Shown piece after piece: positions 11,801 to 23,409 of a DNA stretch of 64,000 bases; the stretch's first letter is position 1, and each line of letters begins with the position of its first letter. This DNA is from Trochalopteron elliotii (lineage: Eukaryota > Chordata > Aves > Passeriformes > Leiothrichidae), in assembly GCA_024734555.1 (NCBI GenBank), contig JANPWX010000653.1:992853-1056852 (forward strand), read 5' to 3'. The notes under the pieces are model-generated. The model was not told the origin of the DNA. It ran no database searches and worked only from the letters and a program-made list of their open reading frames with translations. Both the position numbers and the translations under genes were made by a program.

Positions 11801-14800
11801 GGGTGGCTCCAGTTTGATTTCAGGTAAGCTTCTCTTAGGAGGTGGTGGTGGCACTGGTGCACTTGGTTTGCCAGCATAGGAATTTGCCCTCACTTCCAAG
11901 AAGGGAGATTTCCTGACGTGAGGAATAGGTGGAGGTGGGTACGCAGGGGGCAGGACCATGTCTACAGAAAGAAAACCAAAAAGTTTGACACACTGAGGGG
12001 GAATGCAGTATGTCATCAAAAGAGACTTCTCAAATCAATTTTCTATGTGATATTTCACTGGCATCAGGTCTGATAGTACTCAGCACGCTGGATAAGCATT
12101 TAACTTTCAGCACAATTCTGAAAGTTATAGGCAATAAACTCCTGGTATTTTTCTTCTGGCATGGCTTAGGATGACTTTGCAAAGATTTTTCACTTCATAG
12201 TCTACTTTTTCCTTAAAAACATTACTGCTGCTCCAGACTGATGACCAGATACAGGTCATTCCAGGGATGAGGCTTGCAAGAAAACACATCCCTAAAGGCA
12301 TGTGATGCTTTCTGTAAATGGTTACTGCTGTTATTACAAACTTCTGACCCTAAATACCTCTCCAGATTAGATACTTCTGCATTACTTTGGTTATTTTGCC
12401 AGTTGGAATAGGAATGACCAATACAAAATAATAATCTCACATTCCACATGAATATTGCCTTCACTGGGGGACTTTCATGGGGACTTTTGTGTGGGGAATC
12501 AAAGAAATCACATACCATCTTTCACTATGTCAGAAGTATCCGGCTGCAAATAAGACTCATCCTCTTCCTCCTGGTCGTAATCTGCAGATAAAAAAATCAG
12601 TGTGTCAGACTGATAAATACTTTTGGAACCTAAGAAATCTAAGTATCAAGTACTTAGGGCTCTTTAAAACAAAGATTTTTCAGATATTTTTTCTAAAGAG
12701 GTGAAAAAAATTAATAGTTTTGATTCACCTCTCTGCTATCCAGATGTTTCCTTAAATTTTTATGTCAATTTAAAAAGCCATCACTTGTAACAGAGGCAGA
12801 TGAAGTATGCTACACATTAAACTTTTTTTTCAACTTAGAAGTTAAAAGAATTATTTTTTGGTGACACTTTCTAGTGTTCCAGCCTTCCTGAGAGAAGTTC
12901 AAATCAGTTGCAGAGACACAACTATAAGGATGCATTTACAAAACTACTTGGGAAAACACATAAGCCTCAAAATTTAACCCTATCACAGAAAAATTCATGA
13001 TTTTGCAATATGGAAGATTAAATAAGCTTAGTGATCTACAAAACAATTTCAATTCCTTTGCCTTGCTCTGGCAACAACAACAACAAAAAAAACCACCACA
13101 ACAAATGGCTTAGGGTGGTTTCAATGTTGCCTTTAACTGTAAATCAGAATAACCAAGCTACAAAAAACATGTTACTTCTAGGCACCAATTTCTCCTCATT
13201 GATTATAAGAGGAGCCTGAAGGACAATATGCAGAGGAATGCCCCATAAAAAGGTGAGAATACCTGATAAAAATCAGTTATTGTAATTTTCCTAACTTAAA
13301 CTCCTACTAGGCCTCTTGTCATTCATCTTGCATACAACCCTCCCCTACCATAAAATCAGAACTAAACTACAACCACACGTGAAATGCTGATGAGTCTGTT
13401 CTCCTCTGCTTGCAGCAATGGAACCGGATTTCCTAACAAGACCCATTCCTGCCTCTTCGTCCTCGTCAGGAAGAAGAGTCAGGAATTTCCTTTCAGGAAA
13501 TGAGAGCACTTGCCCTTATCAACATTGCCCCGAGAAATCTGAAAGGGCAGATGGGGAAAGGCCTAGAAAAGGATCTCTGCTGAACCTCAAGGCAGGGTTT
13601 CTCATGTTGGTTTTCATAAATATATTTCTTGACTAGGAACTCAGTTGCTGAAATATGCTGTGAATGGCTACCTGACAGGCTGTCACTTTTAATTAACCTC
13701 CTCAAAGGATCTGAAATTCTTTAGTTTATTTGTACCAACAGTTAATGGCACAGAATACCTGTTGATGATTTAAAACTACAACAGAGATACCTTGTAAAAA
13801 ACATCAGTTACAAATTGGATCAGTTTACTTAAGCTAGGGGAATAATTCCTGCAGAATTCCGAAGAAATAAATAAGCAACAAAGAAGCCTTATAAATAAGT
13901 GTCTGAATTTCTCACCTTCATTATCTGCTGAATGATGGGAGTACTTGATGTCAATGGGACGTTCTACTGAGCCATAGAAACTGTCTACATCAGAACCAGA
14001 GTCACTGCAAAAGAAAAGACAGAGTTACTTCTGTTTAGCAGGACTGCGGCACTGGAAAGGAATGCTGGAAAACCAGAAGCAATCTGTTCCTATTTCCCAA
14101 TTAACAGTCAGATATGTTACTGCTGCATTTTAGAAGATTTCATTTCTTTTACACAAAGCTGACATTCAAAGTACTCTTTGTTTAAAGATTTGGGGGTTTC
14201 TTCATATTCTTTAAATTATAAATTGGGAAGGGCTTTTCTTCTTGGGTCTTACTGAGCCTGTTCTTATTTAACAGGAAGTTACTTGTAGGTGCAAAAAGCC
14301 TAAAACACCACTGTAAAGGGCTAGTGCAAAAGGGATAAAAAACCAATAAAGAATAATGGTTTATACCTGAATTCTATTATTGTTTCTTTCTTCTCATGGT
14401 AGTGATCAATTTCCCTTCTCAAGGATAGCATCCAATTCTAAACAAAAATAAAAACACAACATTCAACACATCAATCTTTAAATCATTAAAAATGCAGATG
14501 TGCCTTGTCCTCTGTAAGAACAGAGTAACTGTGCAGGGAACATACATTGAGATAGTATTTATCCATGACTTTTTATTGAAAAGACTCAGCAGTCAAGTGT
14601 TTTGACTATCTAAAATGCTATAGGAACATACTGAAGTATTAAATTTTCAGTTTGCAAATTTCAGGCTGCTATTCCTAAAGCCAGATATATATTCAGAGTA
14701 TGTTTATGGGTGAGAAATTTCACTGGACAGTTTTCAGAATTTAACAAAGGCTTAATGTATCATCACTTTCTCCTTGGTGAAAAATAAATTTATGAAATGT

Positions 14801-17800
14801 GGAGAAACCCAAGCCATCTAGTATGTCACAGCCATTCCCTAAATTACAAGTTGAATTAACACTAACTCAAAAATTAAAACTTCAGACATGATTTTCATAG
14901 GAGCCCAAAGAACTACATATACAAATTTCAATGACAGCTGCATTTCCAGTTCATTTAGATTTTAGGGAAGTCCAAGATTCGCTTTTCGCTTCAAGGAAAA
15001 TTCTATTGCAAAGGAAGAAAGTTACCTTTCTTTCATCTTCAGAAGAAGCTGAAAAAAACCACGTCCTGTGCTTCTTGCTTATGTGAACTAACTTGAAAGG
15101 AAACACATTGCTTGATGTTGTCTCCTCAGCTGCCCGCATAACCCTGAGAAACAGAACAACCAATACAGAAATGCCTTAATCTATAGTTAATGCTGCTATG
15201 CAAGTCATAAAGACTGACAGAAAGCAGTTTTACTGGCCAGTTCTGCCTTATGAAAAATAACCCCCAAGCCCAGAAAATCACCACAGAAATCCCCATATGT
15301 GCATTTGCAGTGCTTCTCCATTATTGTGGTAGAAGGGACAATGTCAGAGGAAGAGCATTTGTTGATTCACCAGCCAGACTTTTATAAACAGCTGCTTTGA
15401 CTGTTCAAGAATTAATGAACCACATTAATTTATAAGCATCACACACTACAAGAGGTACTCAGGGTGCTTGTGGCCCTTATTTCAAGAAGTCACTATTTCA
15501 GAGGAGAAATCAAAACACATTTCCCATGAAAATAAGGAAAAACTAATAATAAAGGCAAATTTCATTTTTACACGTTTCCCTTATAGACACATTCTTGCAC
15601 ATTTTTTTATTATTTTAAAACAAGCATAACTTAACTACTTTCTTTTTTTTGTGTGTAAGGAATTTCTTCATTTGGGACTCCTGGGGGAAAAAAATTTAAA
15701 AACCCCTTATGCAACTACTCAGTCAAACAACTCTTTCAGTTCTTTCAAATTCTTTTTCAATAATGTTTGTCTGTGCCTTATACTAATCAAGACCTGGTCC
15801 CTATTCCAACCGAGGTCTCTACATGGCTGCTAGATTGAAGACACATAAAAAGGAATGAATGGTCTCCAGCATTTACAGATTCCATGGTATTGTTCACATT
15901 CATGTGGATAGCAGAAGCTGGTGTCATGACAAAATTACAGTGTGGGTTTCTTCTACAAAGTAATCTTGAATTTTTAACTAGCTACAATGTTTACAAATGC
16001 ATTCCCTTAAAAATATGCCATTGTCATGGTCTGTTAGAAAAGCTCTCATAATTTAAGAAAAGGTAATTCCTTATTCCACAAGTCTGAGAACATAATGCAG
16101 TACAAGATATACACATACAAATACAATAAAATTGCAGTGGTTAGGATCAATACAACGATGTTTCTCTGCATTCCCTGTTTCACATTAAACCTTTCTTAGC
16201 ATCAATTTCAACAGCAATTCCATAAAGTTAGGTTGGACTTGTATTAGCTGGCCTTGCACATATGCTGTCTGACAGTACTGGCTAACTTGAAAGCCACATA
16301 TTTCTGCCTTCAACTTGCAAAGTAAATATTAAGATTAAAAATATGTAGTGAAATGAGTCAGATAGTTTGCACATGCATTCTCTTATTTAGCATTCTGTAG
16401 CTGAGACAGTTTCAACACTAACTACAGTTGCTAAACCAGTAACTTCATAAATTTTCTCTTCTGATTCCTTTCTGGACTCTACAGAACAAAGATGGTTTGT
16501 CTGAAAGAATCCACATCTATCTGCACATGCAGTCTGCATTAGTCAGTAGCAGGAGTAAGGCCATTGCAATCAAACAGCTTTACTGGTTAAATTGCAGAAG
16601 AGGAAGGCTATCCACTAGCCAAGCACAGGAAATGTCATATATACAATTTGAAAGGAATACATTTTTTGGAATCTGAGATCAATGCTTAACCCAAACAACA
16701 GATGTAGCTGTGTTTAACTTCATTAGAAATGACACCCATAGCCCCTAGCATTACGTTAAAGGGGTTTGGGTGTTAACCAACTTCCTTGGCACCTACCTGT
16801 TGTAACCTTTCAAAGAAAATGCACCCTGGGGAGATGCAGATGTGCTGCTCTTAAAATAGTAGATACATCCCTCGTGGATAATCACAAATCTCAGTGGCCC
16901 TGAAACGATAAAAAGTGAGCAAAATATAAATCCAAGGGTAACAGAACAACTAGAACCTCTTAGCATGTGTAGAAATATTGTTTAAGACTTTAGTAATCAT
17001 ATGAATCACTGTGAATGAGACAAACGAGTTAAGTGACAGCTTGTTGATGATCAGTCACACAGGAAGGCAGCCACAGGATACAAATACATATTTATATCCC
17101 TCCCAAAACCGTTATCTCCCTCACTTCTTTCACCTCAAGTACACAATCCTGCCAATAAAATTATATCCTGTTTTCTTTTTTTGAGACACGCCAAGACTCC
17201 TTCCATTATCAAAGGCAGTAATCTTTATCCTTAACTATGTAAGTATAGTTTCAGTATAAACAGGGATACCAAATGAATAGCATATAAATAAACCCCAAAT
17301 CTGAATTTTCCCCCATGTAAATAGACTCTGATTTCAGAAGAAATTACTGTTATTAAGTACAGCCAATGTTGGCAGTGAGAAAATTTCCATTTCACAACAG
17401 CAGTGGGAGATGGGGATATTTTTTCCAGTACAGAATAACCAACTGGAAAAAAGAGCTGAGTACTAATTTCTTTCAGAGAAGAGTATTTGAAATTGATACA
17501 ATATCCTGGGAATCTGTTTGTCTTGAAAATTTTACTTGTGAAGGACTGGACAAGAGAACTAAACAAGCAAAATAAAACCAACCACAACATTTATTATCTA
17601 AGATTTACAGTTGCAAAACAATTAAAGGAAAATCTTTCAATACGAGTCTTTCATACATATACTCCAGTCAAATTGCATTCCAGTACAAAGTGGAAAAACA
17701 GCTTCAACAGTCTGCTAACAAGAAATCTGTTCTGGTCCCCAAGGCAAGCATTTAAAACATTTAATTTAGTTAATACCTCATTTAACTTACACTTCAGGAT

Positions 17801-17926
17801 CTGCAGCTGGGTGCCTCCTTTTTTATGAAGATACCCTGACTTGGTGACTCCTCCAGGCATTGTCAGAAGGTTTTGTGCTCCAATTGCCTTCATTGGGACT
17901 GGCCAGACCTGCTCCTGCGAGGCCAT
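8710..17926 (-). CDS. SH3BP2: SH3 domain-binding protein 2 (3BP2), complete coding region, 12 coding exons
   Basis: SH3BP2 is a cytoplasmic adaptor acting downstream of Syk- and Src-family kinases in haematopoietic cells and osteoclasts, where it links to Vav, PLC-gamma, Abl and 14-3-3. Joining 17926-17791, 16899-16797, 15143-15026, 14437-14367, 14004-13916, 12581-12516, 11961-11463, 10576-10468, 10138-10083, 9644-9563, 9314-9255 and 8847-8710 gives 508 codons plus stop with every phase consistent. The order is PH domain (about 26-130), tyrosines Y174 and Y183 in an acidic stretch, proline-rich linker with AYPPPPIP (201-208), RSPPDG (362-367), DDDYEK (Y395) and SH2 (about 405-505, GLYCIR with Arg435 as the probable phosphotyrosine-binding Arg). 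I start at the second of two tandem ATGs (17926-17924): it matches human numbering and has A at -3 and G at +4. The human protein is 561 residues; the shortfall is all in exon 8. Identification is from recall of the human protein. Confidence 0.97.
9255..9314 (-). CDS. SH3BP2: SH3BP2 exon 12, SH2 domain
   Basis: This exon is exactly 20 codons in phase 0, with acceptor TTTTCTTCAAG and donor GTCAGT (C at +3 is less common). It encodes [20 protein letters not shown]. Confidence 0.96.
9563..9644 (-). CDS. SH3BP2: SH3BP2 exon 11, SH2 domain with phosphotyrosine pocket
   Basis: This exon is 82 bp, with acceptor TTCTTTTTAG and donor GTAAAT. It encodes [19 protein letters not shown] followed by [14 protein letters not shown] replaces the usual FLVR-type strand; Arg435 is the probable phosphate-binding residue. 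Confidence 0.96.
10083..10138 (-). CDS. SH3BP2: SH3BP2 exon 10, linker and start of SH2
   Basis: This exon is 56 bp, with acceptor TTTTTTTACAG and donor GTAAAA. It encodes [18 protein letters not shown], aligning with human VPLPNSVFVNTTESCEVE, and ends two bases into an Arg codon. Confidence 0.94.
10468..10576 (-). CDS. SH3BP2: SH3BP2 exon 9, tankyrase-binding RSPPDG exon
   Basis: This exon is 109 bp, with acceptor TTTCTGCCAG and donor GTAAGA. It begins with the last base of a Gln codon, then [17 protein letters not shown], and ends [16 protein letters not shown] is the hexapeptide bound by tankyrase ankyrin repeats, and in human exon 9 its substitutions cause cherubism. It is intact here. 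Y395 corresponds to the human Vav-binding tyrosine around 448. Confidence 0.97.
10690..11215 (-). mobile_element. CR1 LINE, 5'-truncated, in SH3BP2 intron 8
   Basis: Read on the minus strand this ends with the avian CR1 tail (AGGTCCCTTCCACCC, then a degenerate ATTCTAGGATTCCATGA). Further up it has the usual CR1 blocks corresponding to lines such as 'CAGCCTGGAGAAGAGAAG'. About 525 bp remain, so most of the element, including its reverse transcriptase, is absent. It is inserted in the same orientation as the gene. Confidence 0.93.
11220..11325 (-). mobile_element. Second, older CR1 3' fragment next to the first
   Basis: The minus strand reads GAACTAAATGATCTCTAGAG followed by a diverged copy of the CR1 3' end, finishing near AATCTGTGAT. 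It is more decayed than the copy immediately beside it and was probably the earlier insertion. Confidence 0.7.
11463..11961 (-). CDS. SH3BP2: SH3BP2 exon 8, proline-rich SH3-binding linker (shortened)
   Basis: This is the largest coding exon, 499 bp, with acceptor TTCTTTCTGTAG and donor GTAAGT. It carries the SH3 ligand AYPPPPIP, a PPPPPKR run, [10 protein letters not shown] near the human Ser225 14-3-3 site, [15 protein letters not shown] and [14 protein letters not shown]. The human exon has a longer middle including an RRMSDPP motif that I do not find here; the whole ~53-residue size difference lies in this exon. It ends two bases into the Gln before RSPPDG. Confidence 0.95.
12516..12581 (-). 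CDS. SH3BP2: SH3BP2 exon 7, acidic phosphotyrosine segment
   Basis: This exon is 66 bp, with acceptor TTATCTGCAG and donor GTATGT. It encodes [20 protein letters not shown]. The tyrosines fall at 174 and 183, the positions of the recalled Syk sites in mammalian 3BP2; the residues after Y183 are LQP instead of LEP. Confidence 0.94.
13072..13104. repeat. SH3BP2: CAA-rich microsatellite in SH3BP2 intron 6
   Basis: Four to five CAA units are followed by an A run and degenerate CCA/CAA units. It is an ordinary low-complexity tract. Confidence 0.8.
13916..14004 (-). CDS. SH3BP2: SH3BP2 exon 6, Ser/Asp-rich linker
   Basis: This exon is 89 bp, with acceptor CTTTTGCAG and donor GTGAGA. It encodes [20 protein letters not shown] then YSHHSADNE, matching the human segment with SFYGAVERPVDI. 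It ends one base into the Asp of the DY pair that holds Y174. Confidence 0.95.
14367..14437 (-). CDS. SH3BP2: SH3BP2 exon 5, PH C-terminal helix
   Basis: This exon is 71 bp, with acceptor TTGTTTAG and donor GTATAA. It encodes [17 protein letters not shown] and then ETIIEF. The Trp (W121) sits where the invariant C-terminal helix Trp of PH domains is expected. It ends two bases into a Ser codon. Confidence 0.95.
15026..15143 (-). CDS. SH3BP2: SH3BP2 exon 4, PH domain
   Basis: This exon is 118 bp, with acceptor TTTCTCAG and donor GTAACT. It encodes [17 protein letters not shown] and [20 protein letters not shown], nearly identical to the recalled human PH sequence. Confidence 0.97.
16797..16899 (-). 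CDS. SH3BP2: SH3BP2 exon 3, PH domain core
   Basis: This exon is 103 bp, with acceptor CGTTTCAG and donor GTAGGT. It finishes the split Trp codon and encodes [18 protein letters not shown] through [12 protein letters not shown], the middle PH beta strands. It ends two bases into an Arg codon. Confidence 0.96.
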
Positions 17927-17930
17927 CATT
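17791..17930 (-). CDS. SH3BP2: SH3BP2 exon 2, first coding exon
   Basis: The acceptor (AAATTGCAG) ends at 17931 and the donor is GTAAGT after 17791. The exon has one untranslated base, then ATG ATG GCC. It encodes [16 protein letters not shown] and the first PH strand (GYLHKKGG), ending one base into the Trp codon of WPLRF. The first ATG would add a single Met; the second has the better initiation context. Confidence 0.96.
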
Positions 17931-20900
17931 CTGCAATTTAGAATAATTAAAAACAGTTTAAAACTCAAATTTTACTTTAAGGAATGAGTGCTGAGAAGCA
18001 AAGCTTGTTTCCTTAAATAAGCTTTCCAAACAACTAATGTGGTTCAGCACTCAAGAATGTAACACAGACAGGGTGTTCAAAGATTCCAGGAACTTTGTAA
18101 TGTACAAAAAAACGTGGTGCAAAAACCCCCGATTTATTTTTATACAGCTCTCAAAAGTGATTGACAGTTATTAAAACAAAGGAAAAGTGCTTAGTAAATG
18201 TTACTTAAGTATTTATATTTTAAAAATACTCCAGATAACACTGCAAGACTTAATCAGGCAGGTGACTGCAAAGAAAATTGGCTTCTTCTCCCAAATGCTT
18301 CATGGCACGTATATACAGAAAATGTCATTTTCTGTACAACAAGAGAATCAAGTCAAGGTTTAGTAACTGCAGCATCCAATACTAATTACTCCTGGTATTT
18401 GTGTTTTATTCTTTAACTCTTAAATCTTAAATTAAAGGATTAATATATAATCTCATACTGGATGTTACATGTGACAGCATCCTGTGTAAATGAAGTTCCT
18501 CTCAGATTTCTGCAGGCTTCCATTCCATTCCAATTTATATATCAATTACTTACATAATGCTCCACACCCAAAATCTCCAGTTACCACTCTTTCTGCTGTC
18601 ATCTTAAACCAAAGAGATTATTTTTTGAAGTAGTAACTTATTCTGATATAGCATTATGAGCCCTTTCTTTCTTCAACTGCTAACAGAACTAGGCTAAAGA
18701 TCCTACTGTGCCATGGAGAAAATAAATCATGCATGGAGAGAATGGGAATTTTGACCTGGGCATAAAAGGGTCTGTAATCATCAGGTGTAGGTCTAGAGAC
18801 ATTTGCTGGTAAAAGGCAAACTAATGAAGTTGCAGTTAACTAATTTCTGATAAAGGAATGATGGTTTAGAGCTGATAAGCTTTCAGTGCAGAACTGAAGT
18901 GTAATGGATCTTGTTCATTTCTCCTTTACCCAAAAGGGGCAGTAAGGGAGGTAAATTCTCAGCACAGAATCCAAAAGCCTCAGCATAACACCCTACCCCA
19001 AGCACTTGCCTCTCCAACCTAAAATGGCTTTTCCCATTCTGAAAAGAATAAGGAAGTGTTTCAGATTTGTGGAGGTGCAACAGCAAAGTACATATTCATT
19101 GTATGGGATAGGAAAAACAGAAATGCAAGTCAGTGGATCTTGCAGTGGATCAGTTTAGGATTTAGATCTAACTGCTTGCCATTTGCTGATGATGCATATG
19201 TGGGAAAGGGGGGAAATTCCTAGCAATTTCTACCATGAGAGTTTAAATGAAATTAAAGTCTCTAGGCAGCCTAGAAGACTTAATCACAAAAATCAGGTTT
19301 TGGTCCCCAGTGTTATGAAGGAGGCAAAGCCAGAGAAGATAGGACCCAAGGCCCTAAAAAGGCTCTCATAGCAGGCACATCAAGACACCACGGTATCCTA
19401 ATTTTCCCCCCAACCTTCCTGCTCACCAAAATGTAAGTTGCTTTTGTTCTACTCAGCTATATCCTTCCTTCTGCTGTTTCCTCCCTGCTCTTATTAAATG
19501 ACTGAGATCTTTCCAAGCTGAGTTATTTCCTCCTCCTCAACGAAATTTCTAGCAACAGCAATGTGTCCAAAAAGGGGCTACTCATTTATTTTAAGCTTTT
19601 AACAATAAAAATTAAAATTCAGTAGCAGAAGCCAACATCCCCCCTTCCCCTCTAAATCTTTCAAATTATTTCTCCACATCTTGCAGAAAAGTTGAAGTGA
19701 GGGAAATGGAGAGTGTTACCCAGCTGGCCACTGACGCCAAACCACATCAATACTGCTAAGAGTGATTTCCTTGAAATAAGGATTGCAAAGGCAAGTCCTG
19801 GGCTGCTTCTTTTACGAACACGCACATCAATGTTTAAACTTTAGAACTTAAGTTGCTTCAGTCTGTTTCTAGTTACGTGCAGAAAATAGACTAAGTAAAA
19901 ATGAAACCTTTTCATTCAGATAAATATACTCTGATGCTACTTTTCCACGTTAATCTCGATGCCATCCAACAGTTTCAAGTTCATCTTAGGTCTTCCAAGC
20001 CTCTGTACCTTTACTAGGAAGAACAGAAGAAAGGACTGAAGCACCCAGTGCATGGTGTGAAACTGTTTAATTGTTCTGTACCTAGGCTGAACACTATCAG
20101 AAGAGGCAGAGTTAACCTCTCAGAGAGGCTACTCAAAACAACCAGTAAGTTGAAATTTCTAGGAAGCCAAAGTCAAACACTGGCAACAAGTATATGCTAC
20201 CCTAGGTAAATAGAAAAATCAGAAATATTTGTCCCGGTCACGTTTGCCTTCTATAGGGGAGTGCACCAGTCAGACCACTCACTAAAGCATGTCTGGATGG
20301 GCATTATTTCCTCTACCTGAAAAGCCAGATCTTAAGGCAGACAGGAAAGAAAAAAAAATATGGAAGCAGAGGAGCAAGCAGGGGAAAATAAAACAATCCA
20401 GTTCTACAGTGTGATGACTCTGGAATTTGACTGACAGGAAAGGACAGCAGAGTATCAGGTTCTGCTTCCCCATTTCTTACTTCTGGCTACTTACTATAAA
20501 ACAGTCCTGAAAATAGAGACCAAAACTTAGAACTTCCCCAGCTCAGCTGAGTGAATAAAAGAAGTGAGTAAAAGGAGAGACAGCTGAAATCCATGCCACC
20601 AAGTACACATTACATGAACTAATGAGCCCACTTCATGAACCAGGCTTTTCAACAGACTTAGAGGCAGCTAAGCTTATTATCTGGATTTCAGTGTGGCTTA
20701 AAACACTCCCCATCACATCTGTACCCTCCTCAAGCACTTTCATTTGCAGGCACATAGCAGACACTTAGGGAAGATTTTGGTATTCTAAGTTGAAATCTTT
20801 CAGTTAGACTGCTAAAATGCATTCAAGTACTCTGACTCTAGCCCCAGGCAGACTTTCCTTCTTTTCTTGACTATAGAAAACAGCTCTGTAAGGACAGATG

Positions 20901-23409
20901 TTGCTCTTTTGCATCACACTGCTGGGAGAAAGGTATCAAAACAAATCTAACTTCAGAATCCTTATTGTAGGGCTGGGAGAGAAGGAAAAAAATGGAAGCT
21001 CAAAGATTATTGTGGTCTTAGCATGTACAGTATGGTTGCCTTTAGCTCACTGAATGGTTCCTTCAACTCCTGATATTCCTGTTTTAACTTCTTTAACACA
21101 TTACACCAAGTGCAGATGGATGTTGCATTACCAAGTCCTGCCATAGCAGTCACTGAAGTCACTGCAGAGCCCCTTAACTCTGGCATTACTGAGGGCAGAG
21201 GGATATTCCTCAGCTGTTTCTTACACAGTTACATTCTTACACTACAAGCCAAAGCCCCCATTACACATTTTCACCTCTGGTGCAGAGGAAAGTCTCTTCC
21301 ACAGGGCTGAGAACCAAGTTAATGGAAACAGCTCACTCAGTACAGCCAAAGCTCCTTCTGACACTGGTCCTCAGCCACAAACAGAAGGCAACATCCCCCA
21401 TGCATTGTTTGGTGAAAGCTTCTAGTAATAGCTACACACTTTATTTCTCTTCTCACTCACCAAGGAACTAGATGCACATTTTTTAATCAATTTTTCCACC
21501 AAGTCCCAAACCCACTGCATGTGGCTATTGAATTAATCTTCTCCCCCACTGAATGGAACCCTCTGAACAAGAAGAGGATGGCAGCTGTCAGGGAAAAGTC
21601 TTGCATCATTTCGTTTCTCAGGTGATCCCTGTGACAATTCTATGCCTGTGAGGGAGATGAAAGGCCTTGGAGTGCAATAGGAGAAATAGTACAACAGCAG
21701 TTTCTAGGATGTGCTTCATTGTTCAAGAGTGCTTTCGGGAAGACAGAATTGTGCAATCAGCACTCTGGAGCATGATACAGAGCTTATACAATCACTGCTG
21801 CAACTACTTCTTATATACAAACTGGTCTAGCAGACTGAAAACCAAACCAATTTGCAATGTAATGCTAATGTATCAATAAAGTCAGCCCAAGTCTATCACA
21901 TAAGTATACTTTTCTCAAACACTATCACAATGAGCCATTTTTTATTTCAAAGTACCCTGAAAGATAAACAGCATGAAAAAATGGGAATTTACACACTTCA
22001 ACCTGCAACCAGGATAGGGCCAGTCAGATACAGAAGTACTTTCTGAATCACAGTACTGCTACCAAGCTCAAACCCTGAATGGATAGCAGACTTCTGTTAT
22101 TGTGTATAGGTAAATGTATACATCTGTGAAGCAGTGTTAATCTATCCCCTCACTTGGTGGATAGAGAATAGCTAGATTGAAGGCTACGGTATAATTTTAC
22201 AAGCCAGAAGTCCCTCCATGAGTAAAAGTAAAATTCTGCCACATTAAAAATCTGGATTACATTACAGAAGAACACTTACCCCTCTTGGCCCTAAGAGCTA
22301 TTGGCGTTCAGCCCAATTAGAGCAAATACAAGTTGATTCAATTAAGGATTGCATCCTGGAAGAGTCCTCAGTTCTTGCTTAACTCCAGCAGAACATATGG
22401 CAGATGTGATCATCTCCACATCTTGCAGTATATAGGCAAAAAAATATATTACCCTCATCTCTGAGACTACAGTTGCTAATAGTTGTTTTAGAAGTTCTCA
22501 CTTGTTTTAATGACATTTATGATCTGGCCCTGTTTGGTCATGCTGGAAAAAACAAAAACACAGCCTCCAAAGCTGCAGTGCAAAAAGTAAACCTGATCTG
22601 AATTTGTAACAACACTCTCTATGCCAAGTACATCTGAGAACTTTCAAAACTGTAATCTCATAAGCTCTAGTCTTCAAGTTTTACTTGGAAGTAAAACCTA
22701 GCTATGCCAGATGCTAGTTTACTTCTGAATATATAACTTACAAATAACATGACATATATAACACATAACTTACAGAAATTAATGTATTCCTCAAATCATG
22801 CAGAGGGAGACTGAAGTATCGGGCTTTACCAAAAATGAGGCAGCATTACACAGTACAGAACAGGAAAAGTTTCCCCTATATGCTCTCAACAATTCTAAGT
22901 TAGAATGATTTCTCTGATTCAACCATCTAAACATTTACCATCTGTTCTTAAAACTGCTTTCTGCAGAATTATCAGGTCTCTTGTCCATTTATTAACCATT
23001 CTCTAGTGCTTCTGAAATACTTTTCTACAGCTCTCCTACTTTTTTGGTTACACATTCCATTTCTTCATACCTCTAACAGCCCCTTTCACAATACTCTCTC
23101 AGAAAGATTAATAGCACAGTACAAACACTGAAGTAAAAAAAAAAATCTTACAAGACAAAGTGAACAAAGAGAAATGAGCCCGACTGAGATACTCTGTATA
23201 ACTAAACTTGCTCTCTTTAACTTGTTTCAACTTGCTTTTCTTTTCTGACAAGTTTTCAACCAACACCCAACTCATCTCTTCCCCCTCCTATTCTTTTAAT
23301 TTAAATTTCTGCATGAGTTAAATGATACCGTATTCTACCCTTTGTTGCAGTCTGCTCTCTACCTCAAGGAGAAAAGATGACAGAAACACAAGCCACAGAA
23401 AGCACTAAC

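Larger units (their letters stand above)
8848..17790 (-). other. SH3BP2: Introns 2-12 of SH3BP2
   Basis: Eleven introns separate the coding exons; all are GT-AG. The longest are intron 3 (15144-16796), intron 6 (12582-13915), intron 2 (16900-17790) and intron 8 (10577-11462). Apart from the CR1 copies in intron 8 and a short CAA-rich tract in intron 6 they are AT-rich unique sequence without recognisable genes. Confidence 0.85.
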
